Assembly (NCBI GenBank): GCA_040954595.2
Contig: CM082584.2
Location: forward strand, 7,068,001-7,132,000
DNA from: Balanoglossus misakiensis
Lineage: Eukaryota; Hemichordata
Direction of reading: 5' to 3'
Length of the DNA stretch: 64,000 bases
Shown: positions 62,701-63,883 of the stretch, piece after piece
Numbering within the stretch: the stretch's first letter is position 1
How the letters are laid out: the number at the start of each line of letters is the position of its first letter
Notes under the pieces: generated by a model
The model's database searches: none
The model's input: only the letters and a program-made list of their open reading frames with translations
What the model was told of the DNA's origin: nothing
Program-made: the position numbers and the translations under genes

Positions 62701-63883
62701 GCACCAGTTTGATTTTTATTTGATAAGACACATCTGATTTGTTTGAATGGAACGTCATGTGTATCACTGCACACCTCTTGTTGCATTCGAACATTCAACA
62801 TCTAAAGCTCATGTATGGTTATCAAACTTGTTTTCTGCCATGTAGGTTGTGAAGAGAGTAGCAGTGTAACTATCCCGTCCGATGGATTCATCGATGTATT
62901 GTCACCGTACTATCCCAACCAGTATGACAACAACATGTTCTGTGAATGGACCATCAAATCTGATCCCGGAAAGAACATCCGTGTTTCCATCGTTGATTTT
63001 GAGACAGGTAACAAACTTGTTTTTGAACCAGAGCATATGAATAGAATGTATATGTACACAGCACAGTAAACTCTTTACTATCTGTGAGCTTCACCGCACA
63101 TTGTTCAATTTATGGCAGATTTCTTGCTGTTGGTTTTGAAGCAAAGCATGTTCTTAAATTTTCCAACACCATAATTCACTTACCTACATGGTAAATTTTC
63201 ATCGACAGAGAGGTACTACGATTGGGTCGACCTCGGAACAGGATCAAACTCTATCGACCTGTCCACAAGATTACTCCACCTGTCAGGCGACAGGTCAGTT
63301 GCGGACTACACCATAGCAACCGACGAGGCCTGGATGACGTTCACCTCTGACCCCGACCTGATACACACTGGGTTTAGGATTCGGTTCTATGATGGTAAGA
63401 GAGATTCTTGGACACCGCAATAATCGTAATACCCTGTGATTAGATCACATGATTTTTCTCTGTGGCTATACTTTATGATACTGGTTTTTATTTTAGACAT
63501 TATTAATGGTACCTGTGATCTTGGTTTAATAGAGCAATGCCCACTGGCATTTTCCAAATAGATGGCCAAACTCTTGTCATCGAGACCTCAAACGTGACAA
63601 CTGAGAATCAATTAACTTTTATATTGATAATTAATACTCATTTCACTTTTCCACAGATGGCTGCCTGACAGAAACACTGACTGACGGTACTGGCACTATC
63701 CAATCTCCATTGTACCCTGGCATGTACCCACACATGTCAGACTGCATCTGGATCATCGATGTCAGTGAGGATGAACATTTCATGGCTGAAATCTGGCTTG
63801 TATTCAACGACTTTGAACTGGAAGATCGCTATGACAACCTTCTGATTGGTGTTGGAGATGACCCATACAGTGAACCTGATTGG
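203..63883 (+). CDS. Interior of one giant CUB/C-type lectin/FN3 multidomain gene (128 exons; both ends outside the window)
   Basis: I see 128 exons with GT..AG borders joining in a single frame of 29,720 nt (9,906 codons) with no stop. They encode 8 CTLDs, 8 FN3s and 66 CUB domains in the fixed order CTLD-FN3-CUB a-b-c-d-e-f-g-h. Only extracellular domain types occur, and there is no membrane segment, start or stop, so secretion or surface anchoring is inferred. All domain borders are phase 1, which allows in-frame duplication of domains or whole supermodules. CUBs are usually protein- or carbohydrate-binding beta-sandwiches and CTLDs bind glycans or proteins; the ligand here is unknown. The 127 introns (about 34 kb) hold no other gene I can support. 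Introns longer than 300 bp contain only AT-rich unique-looking sequence except where repeats are listed separately. Positions 1-202 and 63884-64000 are intron. Mis-assignment of single exon edges is possible, but the frame arithmetic closes exactly. Confidence 0.9.
837..1365 (+). CDS. S0 CUB-h (2 exons)
   Basis: Exons are 837-1060 and 1242-1365, joined by a phase-0 intron. The cysteine pair is in DACVPED and SDCIWTI, and the core is LEYGYDKLLIG. The first exon is 224 nt against the usual 215: three extra residues lie in YPPTPLHYPHN. The final T completes the first cysteine codon (T|GT) of the next CTLD. Confidence 0.88.
1823..2570 (+). CDS. S1 C-type lectin-like domain (2 exons)
   Basis: Exons are 1823-2008 and 2370-2570 (phase-1 intron). 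This is a long-form CTLD: CPTGY opening, KCYKF, PWEEARDDC, YWIG, then EGTWRWIDC, GQPSNGTGEDC, DDLC and YVC. It has seven cysteines, one more than the usual six; the extra one is in WRWIDC. The sugar-loop triplet is QPS rather than EPN or QPD, and the WND position reads YDD, so canonical calcium-dependent sugar binding is doubtful. Confidence 0.9.
2119..2212. mobile_element. Small inverted-repeat element (MITE-like), copy 1
   Basis: About 94 bp in the S1 CTLD intron. It begins TTAACCCTTTCACC and ends GTGAAAAGGGGGTAA..GTTAA, which are roughly inverse complements. The middle (CCATGGTTCAGTCCAAA..TTTTCTGTGGCAAG) matches the copy at 10579. No coding capacity. Type inferred from structure only. Confidence 0.65.
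3111..3410 (+). CDS. S1 fibronectin type III domain (1 exon)
   Basis: A single 300-nt exon, phase 1 on both sides. FN3 features are the early Trp in IDVWWQV, GYRVKYHR in strand C and LESSTWYMMHVAAYT in strands E-F. The only cysteine is in QHCDVLGY, unusual for FN3 and conserved in all eight copies. The preceding 540-bp intron (2571-3110) has nothing I can assign. Confidence 0.88.
3783..4506 (+). CDS. S1 CUB-a (2 exons)
   Basis: Exons are 3783-3904 and 4239-4506 (phase-0 intron). A proline-rich hinge (VIRPPYLIPEPMKC) links it to FN3. The cysteine pair is in MKCGG and HCEWFV; core PWFDYLDIGEG, late strand FISDGFIRLGGF. The first exon is 122 nt, one codon shorter than the other seven. Confidence 0.9.
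4798..5208 (+). CDS. S1 CUB-b (single exon)
   Basis: The 411-nt exon starts with the hinge ELPEPKPLPTEP. Cysteines are in ESCGEN and ENCVWY; core FETELYYDWLTLG; calcium-type aspartate in FTSDYT. Sequons include GENVT, INVTF and LNHTD. The exon is CpG-rich, in strong contrast with CUB-b of S3-S5. Confidence 0.92.
5482..5838 (+). CDS. S1 CUB-c (single exon)
   Basis: A 357-nt exon with cysteines in KTCGGS and DFCLWTV, core FATEFGYDWLDVGSG and late strand WTTDVSVNLKGF. There is no hinge before it, so b, c, d and e probably form a compact run. The intron that follows (5839-6261) is AT-rich with no recognised feature. Confidence 0.9.
6262..7063 (+). CDS. S1 CUB-d (2 exons)
   Basis: Exons are 6262-6476 and 6937-7063, joined at phase 0. 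Cysteines are in DPCGGD and SDCQWTI; sequon GNITSP; core VEESYDHLRVGEG. The second exon starts ELTGSELPKD, the signature start of d and h second exons. The intervening intron carries the GAT array. Confidence 0.88.
6519..6790. repeat. (GAT)n trinucleotide array, about 270 bp
   Basis: Lies in the S1 CUB-d intron, 43 bp after the donor. Interruptions are GGT, AAT, GCT and GAC units. It gives long fake frames of poly-Asp, poly-Met or poly-Ser, which are not genes. Confidence 0.97.
7431..7805 (+). CDS. S1 CUB-e (single exon)
   Basis: A 375-nt exon. Cysteines are in PKTCGSW and LHCEWNVT, the latter overlapping the N-x-T sequon conserved in all CUB-e copies. Core FATEFGFDWLDLGNG. The end YNE|T forms a sequon across the intron with CUB-f. 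CpG-rich. Confidence 0.9.
8252..9005 (+). CDS. S1 CUB-f (2 exons, phase-2 intron)
   Basis: Exons are 8252-8492 and 8827-9005. A threonine/proline hinge of about 25 residues (KTTPAAPSTQPTPVTRPTEE) precedes the cysteine in EPCGGH; the second cysteine is in NCVWTV. The core reads PWRDVLTVGTG, keeping the Asp but with Arg in place of the usual aromatic residue. No microsatellite is present in its internal intron, unlike most other f introns. Confidence 0.86.
9382..9940 (+). CDS. S1 CUB-g (2 exons, phase-1 intron)
   Basis: Exons are 9382-9537 and 9755-9940. Cysteines are in VCGSRLQ and EMCEWFV. The usual SPNYP turn is replaced by VDHPDGD, and the core is EPNHDVIEIGEG, so this is one of the most diverged CUBs. 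It ends DFYDG like the other g domains. Confidence 0.85.
10353..10883 (+). CDS. S1 CUB-h (2 exons)
   Basis: Exons are 10353-10567 and 10763-10883 (phase 0). Cysteines are in DACVQED and SHCIWQL; core LENNYDFLYVGEG; sequon GFNITY near the end. Its internal intron contains the second copy of the roughly 94-bp inverted-repeat element. Confidence 0.88.
10579..10672. mobile_element. Small inverted-repeat element (MITE-like), copy 2
   Basis: Located in the CUB-h intron of S1. It begins ATAACCCTTT and ends GGGGTGAAAAGGTTAA, with a shared core (CCATGGTTTGGTCCAAA..TTTCTGTGGTAAG) matching the copy at 2119. Direction is the same relative to the gene. Confidence 0.65.
11119..11952 (+). CDS. S2 C-type lectin-like domain with degenerate sugar loop
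   Basis: Exons are 11119-11304 and 11761-11952. CPVGY, FKCYRY, PWEDARDSC and YWIG are normal. The second half lacks any QP or EP motif (it reads LIGDANSQAQDC) and has WIPRDC in place of WND. All seven cysteines, including the extra one in RWVDC, are kept, so the fold seems retained while the ligand loop is not. Confidence 0.88.
12134..12433 (+). CDS. S2 FN3 domain
   Basis: A 300-nt exon. Core HVTWELA, the single cysteine in LRCDILGY, KYHRLDYVGG, LQSSTWYVAAVAGYT. It ends TFEG, matching the Q-T-x-E-G end of the others. Confidence 0.88.
12723..13514 (+). CDS. S2 CUB-a (2 exons)
   Basis: Exons are 12723-12847 and 13247-13514. Hinge VRKPPSAPAEPIKYC, sequon GGNYTAK, cysteine partner in VCEWLV, core FLFDWLDIGEG. 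The internal intron contains a decayed copy of the start of the second exon (listed separately). Confidence 0.9.
13055..13160 (+). pseudogene. Decayed tandem copy of intron end plus start of the CUB-a second exon
   Basis: About 105 bp here align with 13185-13290 at a constant offset of 130 bp. Shared landmarks are GTTGAAACTGTAG, GATCTAAAT/GACCTAAAT, and TGTGTGAATGG followed by TCAAATC and ATGGCAACA. The functional copy has the acceptor TCCACAG; this copy reads TCCAATG, so the acceptor is destroyed and the frame (TGAATGGATTAGTC) contains a stop. I read it as a non-functional tandem duplication. Confidence 0.75.
13880..14287 (+). CDS. S2 CUB-b (single exon)
   Basis: A 408-nt exon with hinge DPAPTEKPLPIDPPATTPEC, sequon GGNISLS, cysteine partner in ECLWLI, core EQYYDWLDIGHG and FTSDYSVTERGF. 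G+C-rich. It ends GPP with the last codon split (C|CT). Confidence 0.9.
14583..14927 (+). CDS. S2 CUB-c (single exon)
   Basis: At 345 nt this is the shortest c exon. Cysteines in PCGEAL and AICKWSV; core FETEQSFDWLEIGEG; FTSDNSIPAKGF; sequon FNITF. Confidence 0.9.
15224..15734 (+). CDS. S2 CUB-d (2 exons)
   Basis: Exons are 15224-15450 and 15608-15734. The first exon is 227 nt rather than about 215: four extra residues lie in DVTGIMETSRLRM. Cysteines are in DPCGDT and SSCIWII; core LEEGYDVLLIGDG. The end FNE|T makes a sequon with CUB-e. Confidence 0.88.
15931..16299 (+). CDS. S2 CUB-e (single exon)
   Basis: A 369-nt exon. Cysteines in KPCGGT and RCLWNLT (conserved sequon); core EEGMDWVDIGNG; FYTDYTIVMRGF; RND|T sequon at the junction with CUB-f. 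Confidence 0.9.
16633..17550 (+). CDS. S2 CUB-f (2 exons, phase-2 intron)
   Basis: Exons are 16633-16846 and 17369-17550. The hinge is the shortest of the f series (TEPSEPKPTPTATTTPVVC). Cysteines in VVCGNH and DYCEWTA; join R|YDYLEIGRG. The 522-bp intron contains about 260 bp of a CATA tetranucleotide array. Confidence 0.86.
16980..17239. repeat. (CATA)n tetranucleotide array, about 260 bp
   Basis: In the S2 CUB-f intron. It has one CATACA-CATA break near 17095 and a short CATG variant block near 17134-17150. The open frames through it are artefacts. Confidence 0.97.
17800..17836. repeat. GA-rich tract
   Basis: Purine-only (AG)n tract with short A-run and C interruptions, about 36 bp upstream of the S2 CUB-g acceptor. 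Confidence 0.9.
17873..18520 (+). CDS. S2 CUB-g (2 exons)
   Basis: Exons are 17873-18028 and 18335-18520. Cysteines in ECVNNL and YFCEWII; core EELHDWVDFGLG; end FYDG. A purine-rich GA tract lies just upstream of the first exon. Confidence 0.87.
18868..19408 (+). CDS. S2 CUB-h (2 exons), conserved Trp lost
   Basis: Exons are 18868-19082 and 19288-19408. Cysteines in DGCVTE and ADCVSLL; in nearly all other CUBs here the second cysteine is followed by x-Trp, but this one has x-Ser. Core LETGHDFLLIGIG; sequon FNITY. Confidence 0.86.
19637..20412 (+). CDS. S3 C-type lectin-like domain (2 exons)
   Basis: Exons are 19637-19828 and 20212-20412. CPQGY, LCYKF, GGREDC, YWIG, then RWVNC (extra cysteine), GQPSNGTDEDC, WEDRNC, YVC. 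The first exon is unlike S4-S6; the second is similar in its first half only. The loop is QPS and the WND position reads WED. Confidence 0.9.
20560..20859 (+). CDS. S3 FN3 domain; left edge of the recent duplication
   Basis: A 300-nt exon. The first ten or so codons differ from S4-S6 (DFDWEDI against EFNWDDA); from NVQAVYA onward they are almost identical. The single cysteine is in YNCDVVGY. The change in similarity inside this exon marks the recombination edge. Confidence 0.9.
21000..21590 (+). CDS. S3 CUB-a (2 exons)
   Basis: Exons are 21000-21124 and 21326-21590. Hinge VVKLPEPIVEPEKPC, sequon GGNYTTK, YCEWFV, core RWFDILDIGEG. In S3-S5 the second exon is 265 nt, one codon shorter than in S1, S2 and S8 and two shorter than in S6 and S7. 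The hinge-side exon has several differences from S4/S5 (GGNMVQISSP against DGNVVVITSP). Confidence 0.9.
21776..22192 (+). CDS. S3 CUB-b (single exon), with third cysteine
   Basis: A 417-nt exon, hinge ETAVPTPKPLPTEDPPEARP, cysteines in PCGEN and NCVWYY, plus an additional one in TEYCHDWLEVG. Sequons GENYT and LNLTS. FTSDYSETRQGF. Confidence 0.92.
22305..22670 (+). CDS. S3 CUB-c (single exon)
   Basis: A 366-nt exon with cysteines in PDCGDS and EHCLWNI, core TEVNFDWLEVGSG, WTSDLSNTGRGF, sequon FNVTY. It differs from S4 by two residues in the TEL-x-TE-x stretch. Confidence 0.92.
22829..23334 (+). CDS. S3 CUB-d (2 exons)
   Basis: Exons are 22829-23040 and 23208-23334. Cysteines in VPCGGH and SSCSWNI; core LEDGYDYLYIYEG; the second exon begins ELTGEEIPKT. 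It lacks the Trp usually seen in the second exon (AALLVFTSD). Confidence 0.9.
23570..23938 (+). CDS. S3 CUB-e (single exon)
   Basis: A 369-nt exon; KPCGGN, LCRWNIT, core EDGYDWVDIGDG, IND|T at the junction. The protein is identical in S3, S4 and S5 although the DNA differs at synonymous sites. Confidence 0.92.
24089..24678 (+). CDS. S3 CUB-f (2 exons, phase-2 intron)
   Basis: Exons are 24089-24317 and 24494-24678. Hinge TETSEPKPTVPPSPTPVTPP, cysteines in VCGEH and LYCEWTV, join R|FDYLELGDG. The second exon has the basic patch IRRSLVRRESGSR. A TTGA microsatellite lies just after the donor. Confidence 0.9.
24331..24369. repeat. (TTGA)n microsatellite, S3
   Basis: About 9 units, starting 13 bp after the CUB-f internal donor. 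Orthologous arrays sit at the same place in S4 and S5. Confidence 0.93.
24884..25369 (+). CDS. S3 CUB-g (2 exons)
   Basis: Exons are 24884-25042 and 25184-25369. Cysteines in DCINET and TFCEWKV; core EMGYDFVDVGSG; FISDNTIARKGF; end DLYD. Sequon INETV follows the first cysteine. Confidence 0.9.
25590..26031 (+). CDS. S3 CUB-h (2 exons)
   Basis: Exons are 25590-25804 and 25911-26031. Cysteines in NGCQRM and ADCVWTI; core LESDYDRLLIGEG; sequon FNLTY. The internal intron is 106 bp. Confidence 0.9.
26211..26759 (+). CDS. S4 C-type lectin-like domain (2 exons; intron retained)
   Basis: Exons are 26211-26402 and 26559-26759. It opens with CIEGY instead of CP-x-GY, then ARCYKF, REDC, YWIG, RWIDC, GQPSNGTDEDC, WQDEVC, YVC: seven cysteines. 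The intron borders are ATAG|GTAATG and TGTAG|GTTACAG, so TAGGT occurs at both splice sites. Confidence 0.92.
26901..27200 (+). CDS. S4 FN3 domain
   Basis: A 300-nt exon, one cysteine (YNCDVIGY). The 5' flank matches S6 and the 3' flank matches S3 and S5, as expected for a hybrid formed by unequal exchange inside FN3. Confidence 0.92.
27500..28102 (+). CDS. S4 CUB-a (2 exons)
   Basis: Exons are 27500-27624 and 27838-28102. Hinge VVKLPEPIVEPEKPC, YTTKDGNVVVITSP, YCEWFV. Nearly identical to S5. Confidence 0.92.
28295..28711 (+). CDS. S4 CUB-b (single exon)
   Basis: A 417-nt exon. The residue after the first cysteine is changed (PCSENFT instead of PCGENYT); sequon kept. Third cysteine in TEYCHDW. 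Confidence 0.92.
28899..29264 (+). CDS. S4 CUB-c (single exon)
   Basis: A 366-nt exon; PDCGDS, EHCLWNI, TELVTEANFDW. Otherwise as S3 and S5. Confidence 0.92.
29434..29908 (+). CDS. S4 CUB-d (2 exons)
   Basis: Exons are 29434-29645 and 29782-29908. As S3 apart from ELTGEEMPKT and SDTALLVF in the second exon. Confidence 0.92.
30132..30500 (+). CDS. S4 CUB-e (single exon)
   Basis: A 369-nt exon whose protein equals S3 and S5; differences are synonymous (for example in codons of PAKPCGG). LCRWNIT sequon present. Confidence 0.92.
30604..31138 (+). CDS. S4 CUB-f (2 exons)
   Basis: Exons are 30604-30832 and 30954-31138. Hinge as S3. The intron is only 121 bp, about a third of it the TTGA array. 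Basic patch IRRSLVRRESGSR retained. Confidence 0.92.
30840..30884. repeat. (TTGA)n microsatellite, S4
   Basis: About 11 units at the same intron position as in S3 and S5; the few bases before it (CATAGGCG) are missing here. Confidence 0.93.
31344..31851 (+). CDS. S4 CUB-g (2 exons)
   Basis: Exons are 31344-31502 and 31666-31851. DCINET, TFCEWKV, EMGYDFVDVG; one change in the turn (YYPYVYD against YYPNVYD). Confidence 0.92.
32097..32660 (+). CDS. S4 CUB-h (2 exons, enlarged intron)
   Basis: Exons are 32097-32311 and 32540-32660. NGCQRM, ADCVWTI, LETDYDKLLIGEG. The intron is 228 bp against 106-107 bp in S3 and S5. Confidence 0.92.
32844..33236 (+). CDS. S5 C-type lectin-like domain (single fused exon)
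   Basis: A 393-nt exon equal to 192 + 201 nt of the S4 pair. Coding runs uninterrupted through NKYWIGYSDISVEG at about 33035, exactly where S1-S4, S7 and S8 have an intron. Seven cysteines, QPS loop, WQD. Confidence 0.93.
33440..33739 (+). CDS. S5 FN3 domain
   Basis: A 300-nt exon; two residue differences from S4 (SDYNC for SEYNC, LDYVG for LAYVG). Single cysteine kept. Confidence 0.92.
34035..34649 (+). CDS. S5 CUB-a (2 exons)
   Basis: Exons are 34035-34159 and 34385-34649, protein as S4. Confidence 0.92.
34826..35242 (+). CDS. S5 CUB-b (single exon)
   Basis: A 417-nt exon, PCGENYT, third cysteine in TEYCHDW, REISTG end. The following intron is shortened at its start relative to S3 and S4. 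Confidence 0.92.
35396..35761 (+). CDS. S5 CUB-c (single exon)
   Basis: A 366-nt exon; TELDTEANFDW combines the variants seen in S3 (D) and S4 (A). Confidence 0.92.
35977..36461 (+). CDS. S5 CUB-d (2 exons)
   Basis: Exons are 35977-36188 and 36335-36461; second exon ELTGEEIPKT and SDAALLVF as in S3. Confidence 0.92.
36684..37052 (+). CDS. S5 CUB-e (single exon)
   Basis: A 369-nt exon; protein identical to S3 and S4, with the conserved sequons. Confidence 0.92.
37227..37783 (+). CDS. S5 CUB-f (2 exons)
   Basis: Exons are 37227-37455 and 37599-37783. NLHCEWTV; basic patch SSIRRSLVRRESGTR. TTGA array in the intron. Confidence 0.92.
37470..37522. repeat. (TTGA)n microsatellite, S5
   Basis: About 13 units with one TTGT interruption near 37508; same intron position as S3 and S4. 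Confidence 0.93.
37989..38509 (+). CDS. S5 CUB-g (2 exons)
   Basis: Exons are 37989-38147 and 38324-38509. The second exon begins ELGYDFVDVG (Met to Leu relative to S3 and S4). Confidence 0.92.
38759..39201 (+). CDS. S5 CUB-h (2 exons)
   Basis: Exons are 38759-38973 and 39081-39201. NGCQRMDF, DFHLESDYDRLL. The intron is 107 bp and closely matches S3. Confidence 0.92.
39357..39749 (+). CDS. S6 C-type lectin-like domain (single fused exon)
   Basis: A 393-nt exon with the same missing intron as S5. One change in the C-terminal strand (DAFPYVC). Seven cysteines. The intron that follows closely matches S4 rather than S5. Confidence 0.93.
39889..40188 (+). CDS. S6 FN3 domain; right edge of the recent duplication
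   Basis: A 300-nt exon, one residue different from S5. The donor is AAG|GTTAGA and the intron sequence diverges from S3-S5 immediately after the exon. Confidence 0.91.
40375..40892 (+). CDS. S6 CUB-a (2 exons)
   Basis: Exons are 40375-40499 and 40622-40892. Hinge VIKPPEPTEPSLKPC, sequon GSNYTTK, YCEWFI, core TFFDWLDIGEG. Confidence 0.9.
41358..41759 (+). CDS. S6 CUB-b (single exon)
   Basis: A 402-nt exon; hinge EIPTDKPIPTETPTTEPC, sequons GGNITV and RINATF, SCVWHI, core EEYFDWVELGNG (no third cysteine). Confidence 0.9.
42137..42487 (+). CDS. S6 CUB-c (single exon), conserved Trp lost
   Basis: A 351-nt exon. Cysteines in DQCRYN and EFCSGTV: the usual C-x-W is C-x-G. Core TERNYDLLHVGAL. The donor is GCAG|GTTTGT. 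Confidence 0.88.
42737..43472 (+). CDS. S6 CUB-d (2 exons)
   Basis: Exons are 42737-42945 and 43346-43472. DPCGYT, sequon GNISSP, SDCLWNI, core LEESFDFLRIGGG, second exon ELTGSALPKV. Confidence 0.88.
43844..44215 (+). CDS. S6 CUB-e (single exon)
   Basis: A 372-nt exon; KECGGN, YCLWNIT, core ELGHDWLDIGNG, RND|T junction sequon (A|CG). G+C-rich. Confidence 0.9.
44480..45355 (+). CDS. S6 CUB-f (2 exons)
   Basis: Exons are 44480-44726 and 45171-45355. Long Thr/Pro hinge of about 29 residues (starts TDTTTPRPPVMTTSAPPQPT), SCGQH, LLCEWTV, join R|YDYLDFGDG. A GTT array is in the intron. Confidence 0.88.
44751..44795. repeat. (GCT)n(GTT)n trinucleotide array
   Basis: In the S6 CUB-f intron, about 25 bp after the donor: three GCT units followed by about twelve GTT units. 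Confidence 0.95.
45455..45613. repeat. (CTGTG)n(CTGTA)n pentanucleotide array
   Basis: In the S6 CUB-f/g intron. About five CTGTG-type units switch to about 26 CTGTA units; the array ends about 31 bp before the CUB-g acceptor. Confidence 0.95.
45645..46383 (+). CDS. S6 CUB-g (2 exons)
   Basis: Exons are 45645-45800 and 46192-46383. DCIDSR, EFCEWMV, core ENNYDWLDIGSG. The acceptor lies about 31 bp downstream of the CTGTA pentanucleotide array. Confidence 0.88.
46805..47367 (+). CDS. S6 CUB-h (2 exons)
   Basis: Exons are 46805-47019 and 47244-47367. DGCVHE, CDCIWQI (one extra cysteine, NCDCIW), core LERNYDWLLIGEG. The second exon starts AFTGNDLPRD. Confidence 0.88.
47580..48428 (+). CDS. S7 C-type lectin-like domain (2 exons)
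   Basis: Exons are 47580-47762 and 48237-48428. CPDGF, YGCYRY, ARKDC, WIG, LWVDC, GEPSDDGRC, WDALLC, YVC. It is the only copy with EP (EPS) in the sugar loop. Seven cysteines. Confidence 0.9.
48608..48907 (+). CDS. S7 FN3 domain
   Basis: A 300-nt exon; ISVSWVI, YYCDAVGYKVKYHRRD, LEPATLYYIYVAAVT (the classic LxPxTxY), end TYEG. Confidence 0.9.
49300..49911 (+). CDS. S7 CUB-a (2 exons)
   Basis: Exons are 49300-49424 and 49641-49911. Hinge VVKPPEPPVEPGKPC, GGNYTAK, YCVWTV, core RWFDWLDIGEG. Confidence 0.9.
50310..50717 (+). CDS. S7 CUB-b (single exon)
   Basis: A 408-nt exon; hinge EESPTQKVPEEPIPEDP, NCGENITI, YCVWLV, core EPYIDWLEVGNG. G+C-rich; final codon split C|CT. Confidence 0.9.
51077..51448 (+). 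CDS. S7 CUB-c (single exon)
   Basis: A 372-nt exon, the longest c; extra residues in SLRSSTSGYY. VCGEDH, LCRWSV, TEANYDWLEIGSG, sequon FNITF. The 594-bp intron that follows, the longest here, has nothing recognised. Confidence 0.9.
52043..52556 (+). CDS. S7 CUB-d (2 exons)
   Basis: Exons are 52043-52257 and 52430-52556. VPCGGS, sequon GNISSP, ANCIWDI, core LEDGYDYLYIGDS, ELTGNELPKE. Confidence 0.89.
52867..53238 (+). CDS. S7 CUB-e (single exon)
   Basis: A 372-nt exon; KPCGGD, RCVWNVT, core EPGYDWVDVGNG, RND|T junction sequon. Confidence 0.9.
53538..54288 (+). CDS. S7 CUB-f (2 exons)
   Basis: Exons are 53538-53799 and 54104-54288. The longest hinge, about 34 Thr/Pro/Ser-rich residues (starts TDPTTPRPPLETTPEPPLLT), YCGEH, LLCEWTI, join R|YDYLDVGDG. 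A short TA tract is in the intron. Confidence 0.88.
54030..54048. repeat. Short (TA)n tract
   Basis: About eight TA units in the S7 CUB-f intron. Confidence 0.85.
54542..55010 (+). CDS. S7 CUB-g (2 exons)
   Basis: Exons are 54542-54700 and 54822-55010. DCINQS (sequon NQS), TFCDWII, EKNYDWVDIGTG, FMTDHDKTYEGF, FYDG. Confidence 0.89.
55388..56066 (+). CDS. S7 CUB-h (2 exons)
   Basis: Exons are 55388-55602 and 55943-56066. DACVTKNLT, LDCVWFI, EKNYDKLLIGEG, second exon EFTDRHDGED; sequon FNITY. Confidence 0.89.
56561..57283 (+). CDS. S8 C-type lectin-like domain (2 exons), WND retained
   Basis: Exons are 56561-56743 and 57083-57283. CPEGY, YGCYKF, ARENC, FWVG, MWVDC, DQPSAGPYEDC, KWNDKDC, YVC. 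It is the only copy with an intact WND, so it is the best candidate for calcium binding, although the loop is QPS. Confidence 0.9.
57474..57773 (+). CDS. S8 FN3 domain
   Basis: A 300-nt exon; IQVTWVI, YHCDVLGYYVKYHRTD, LDSSTWYSIYVAAYT, end THEG. Confidence 0.9.
57790..57816. repeat. Short (TTTG)n tract
   Basis: About six units just after the S8 FN3 donor. Confidence 0.88.
58022..58718 (+). CDS. S8 CUB-a (2 exons)
   Basis: Exons are 58022-58146 and 58451-58718. Hinge VVKPPEPPPESGKHC, sequon KNESV, LCEWFI, core FLFDWVDIGEG. Confidence 0.9.
58949..59356 (+). CDS. S8 CUB-b (single exon), with third cysteine
   Basis: A 408-nt exon; hinge EVPTEKPEPTEPPVIEPGC, VQNITI, ECLWRV, and TEYCHDWLEVG as in S3-S5. 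Sequon INVTF. Confidence 0.9.
59666..60016 (+). CDS. S8 CUB-c (single exon)
   Basis: A 351-nt exon; PTCGDQ, DVCKWTA, TETNYDWLEVGSG, WTSDVTRTFQGF. Confidence 0.9.
60410..60887 (+). CDS. S8 CUB-d (2 exons)
   Basis: Exons are 60410-60624 and 60761-60887. DACGGS, SDCAWTI, MEDNYDFLHIGQG, second exon EMTGNELPKE. Donor GCA|GTTAGT; long pyrimidine tract before the second acceptor. Confidence 0.88.
61014..61202. mobile_element. 189-bp element with about 28-bp terminal inverted repeats
   Basis: The left end TATACTGTAAAACAGGAAAT and the right end ATTTCCCGGTTTACAGTATA are inverse complements with few mismatches. The inside is AT-rich and noncoding. It looks like a non-autonomous DNA transposon in the S8 CUB-d/e intron; TA or TATA may be the target duplication. 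Confidence 0.72.
61265..61633 (+). CDS. S8 CUB-e (single exon)
   Basis: A 369-nt exon; KPCGGN, RCEWNFT, core EEGFDWLDLGNG, VNE|T junction sequon. The intron before it carries an inverted-repeat element. Confidence 0.9.
61969..62577 (+). CDS. S8 CUB-f (2 exons)
   Basis: Exons are 61969-62188 and 62393-62577. Hinge TESSTPKPEEPVGTTPAPVE, CGGH, LLCQWTA, join R|FDFLEIGDG; basic patch RHKKHSGHR. Confidence 0.89.
62846..63394 (+). CDS. S8 CUB-g (2 exons)
   Basis: Exons are 62846-63007 and 63209-63394. GCEESS, MFCEWTI, ERYYDWVDLGTG, FTSDPDLIHTGF, FYDG. Confidence 0.89.
63657..63883 (+). CDS. S8 CUB-h, 5' exon only
   Basis: A 227-nt exon ending at phase 0 with donor TGG|GTATGT. DGCLTE, SDCIWII, LEDRYDNLLIGVG. 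Four residues longer than other h first exons (in SEDEHFMAEIW). The second exon would lie after 64000. Confidence 0.87.

Larger units (their letters stand above)
56561..63883 (+). other. Supermodule S8 (last exon of CUB-h outside the window)
   Basis: Fifteen exons visible with 3,527 coding nt. The open frame runs into the intron at 63884, so the gene continues to the right. Confidence 0.9.
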
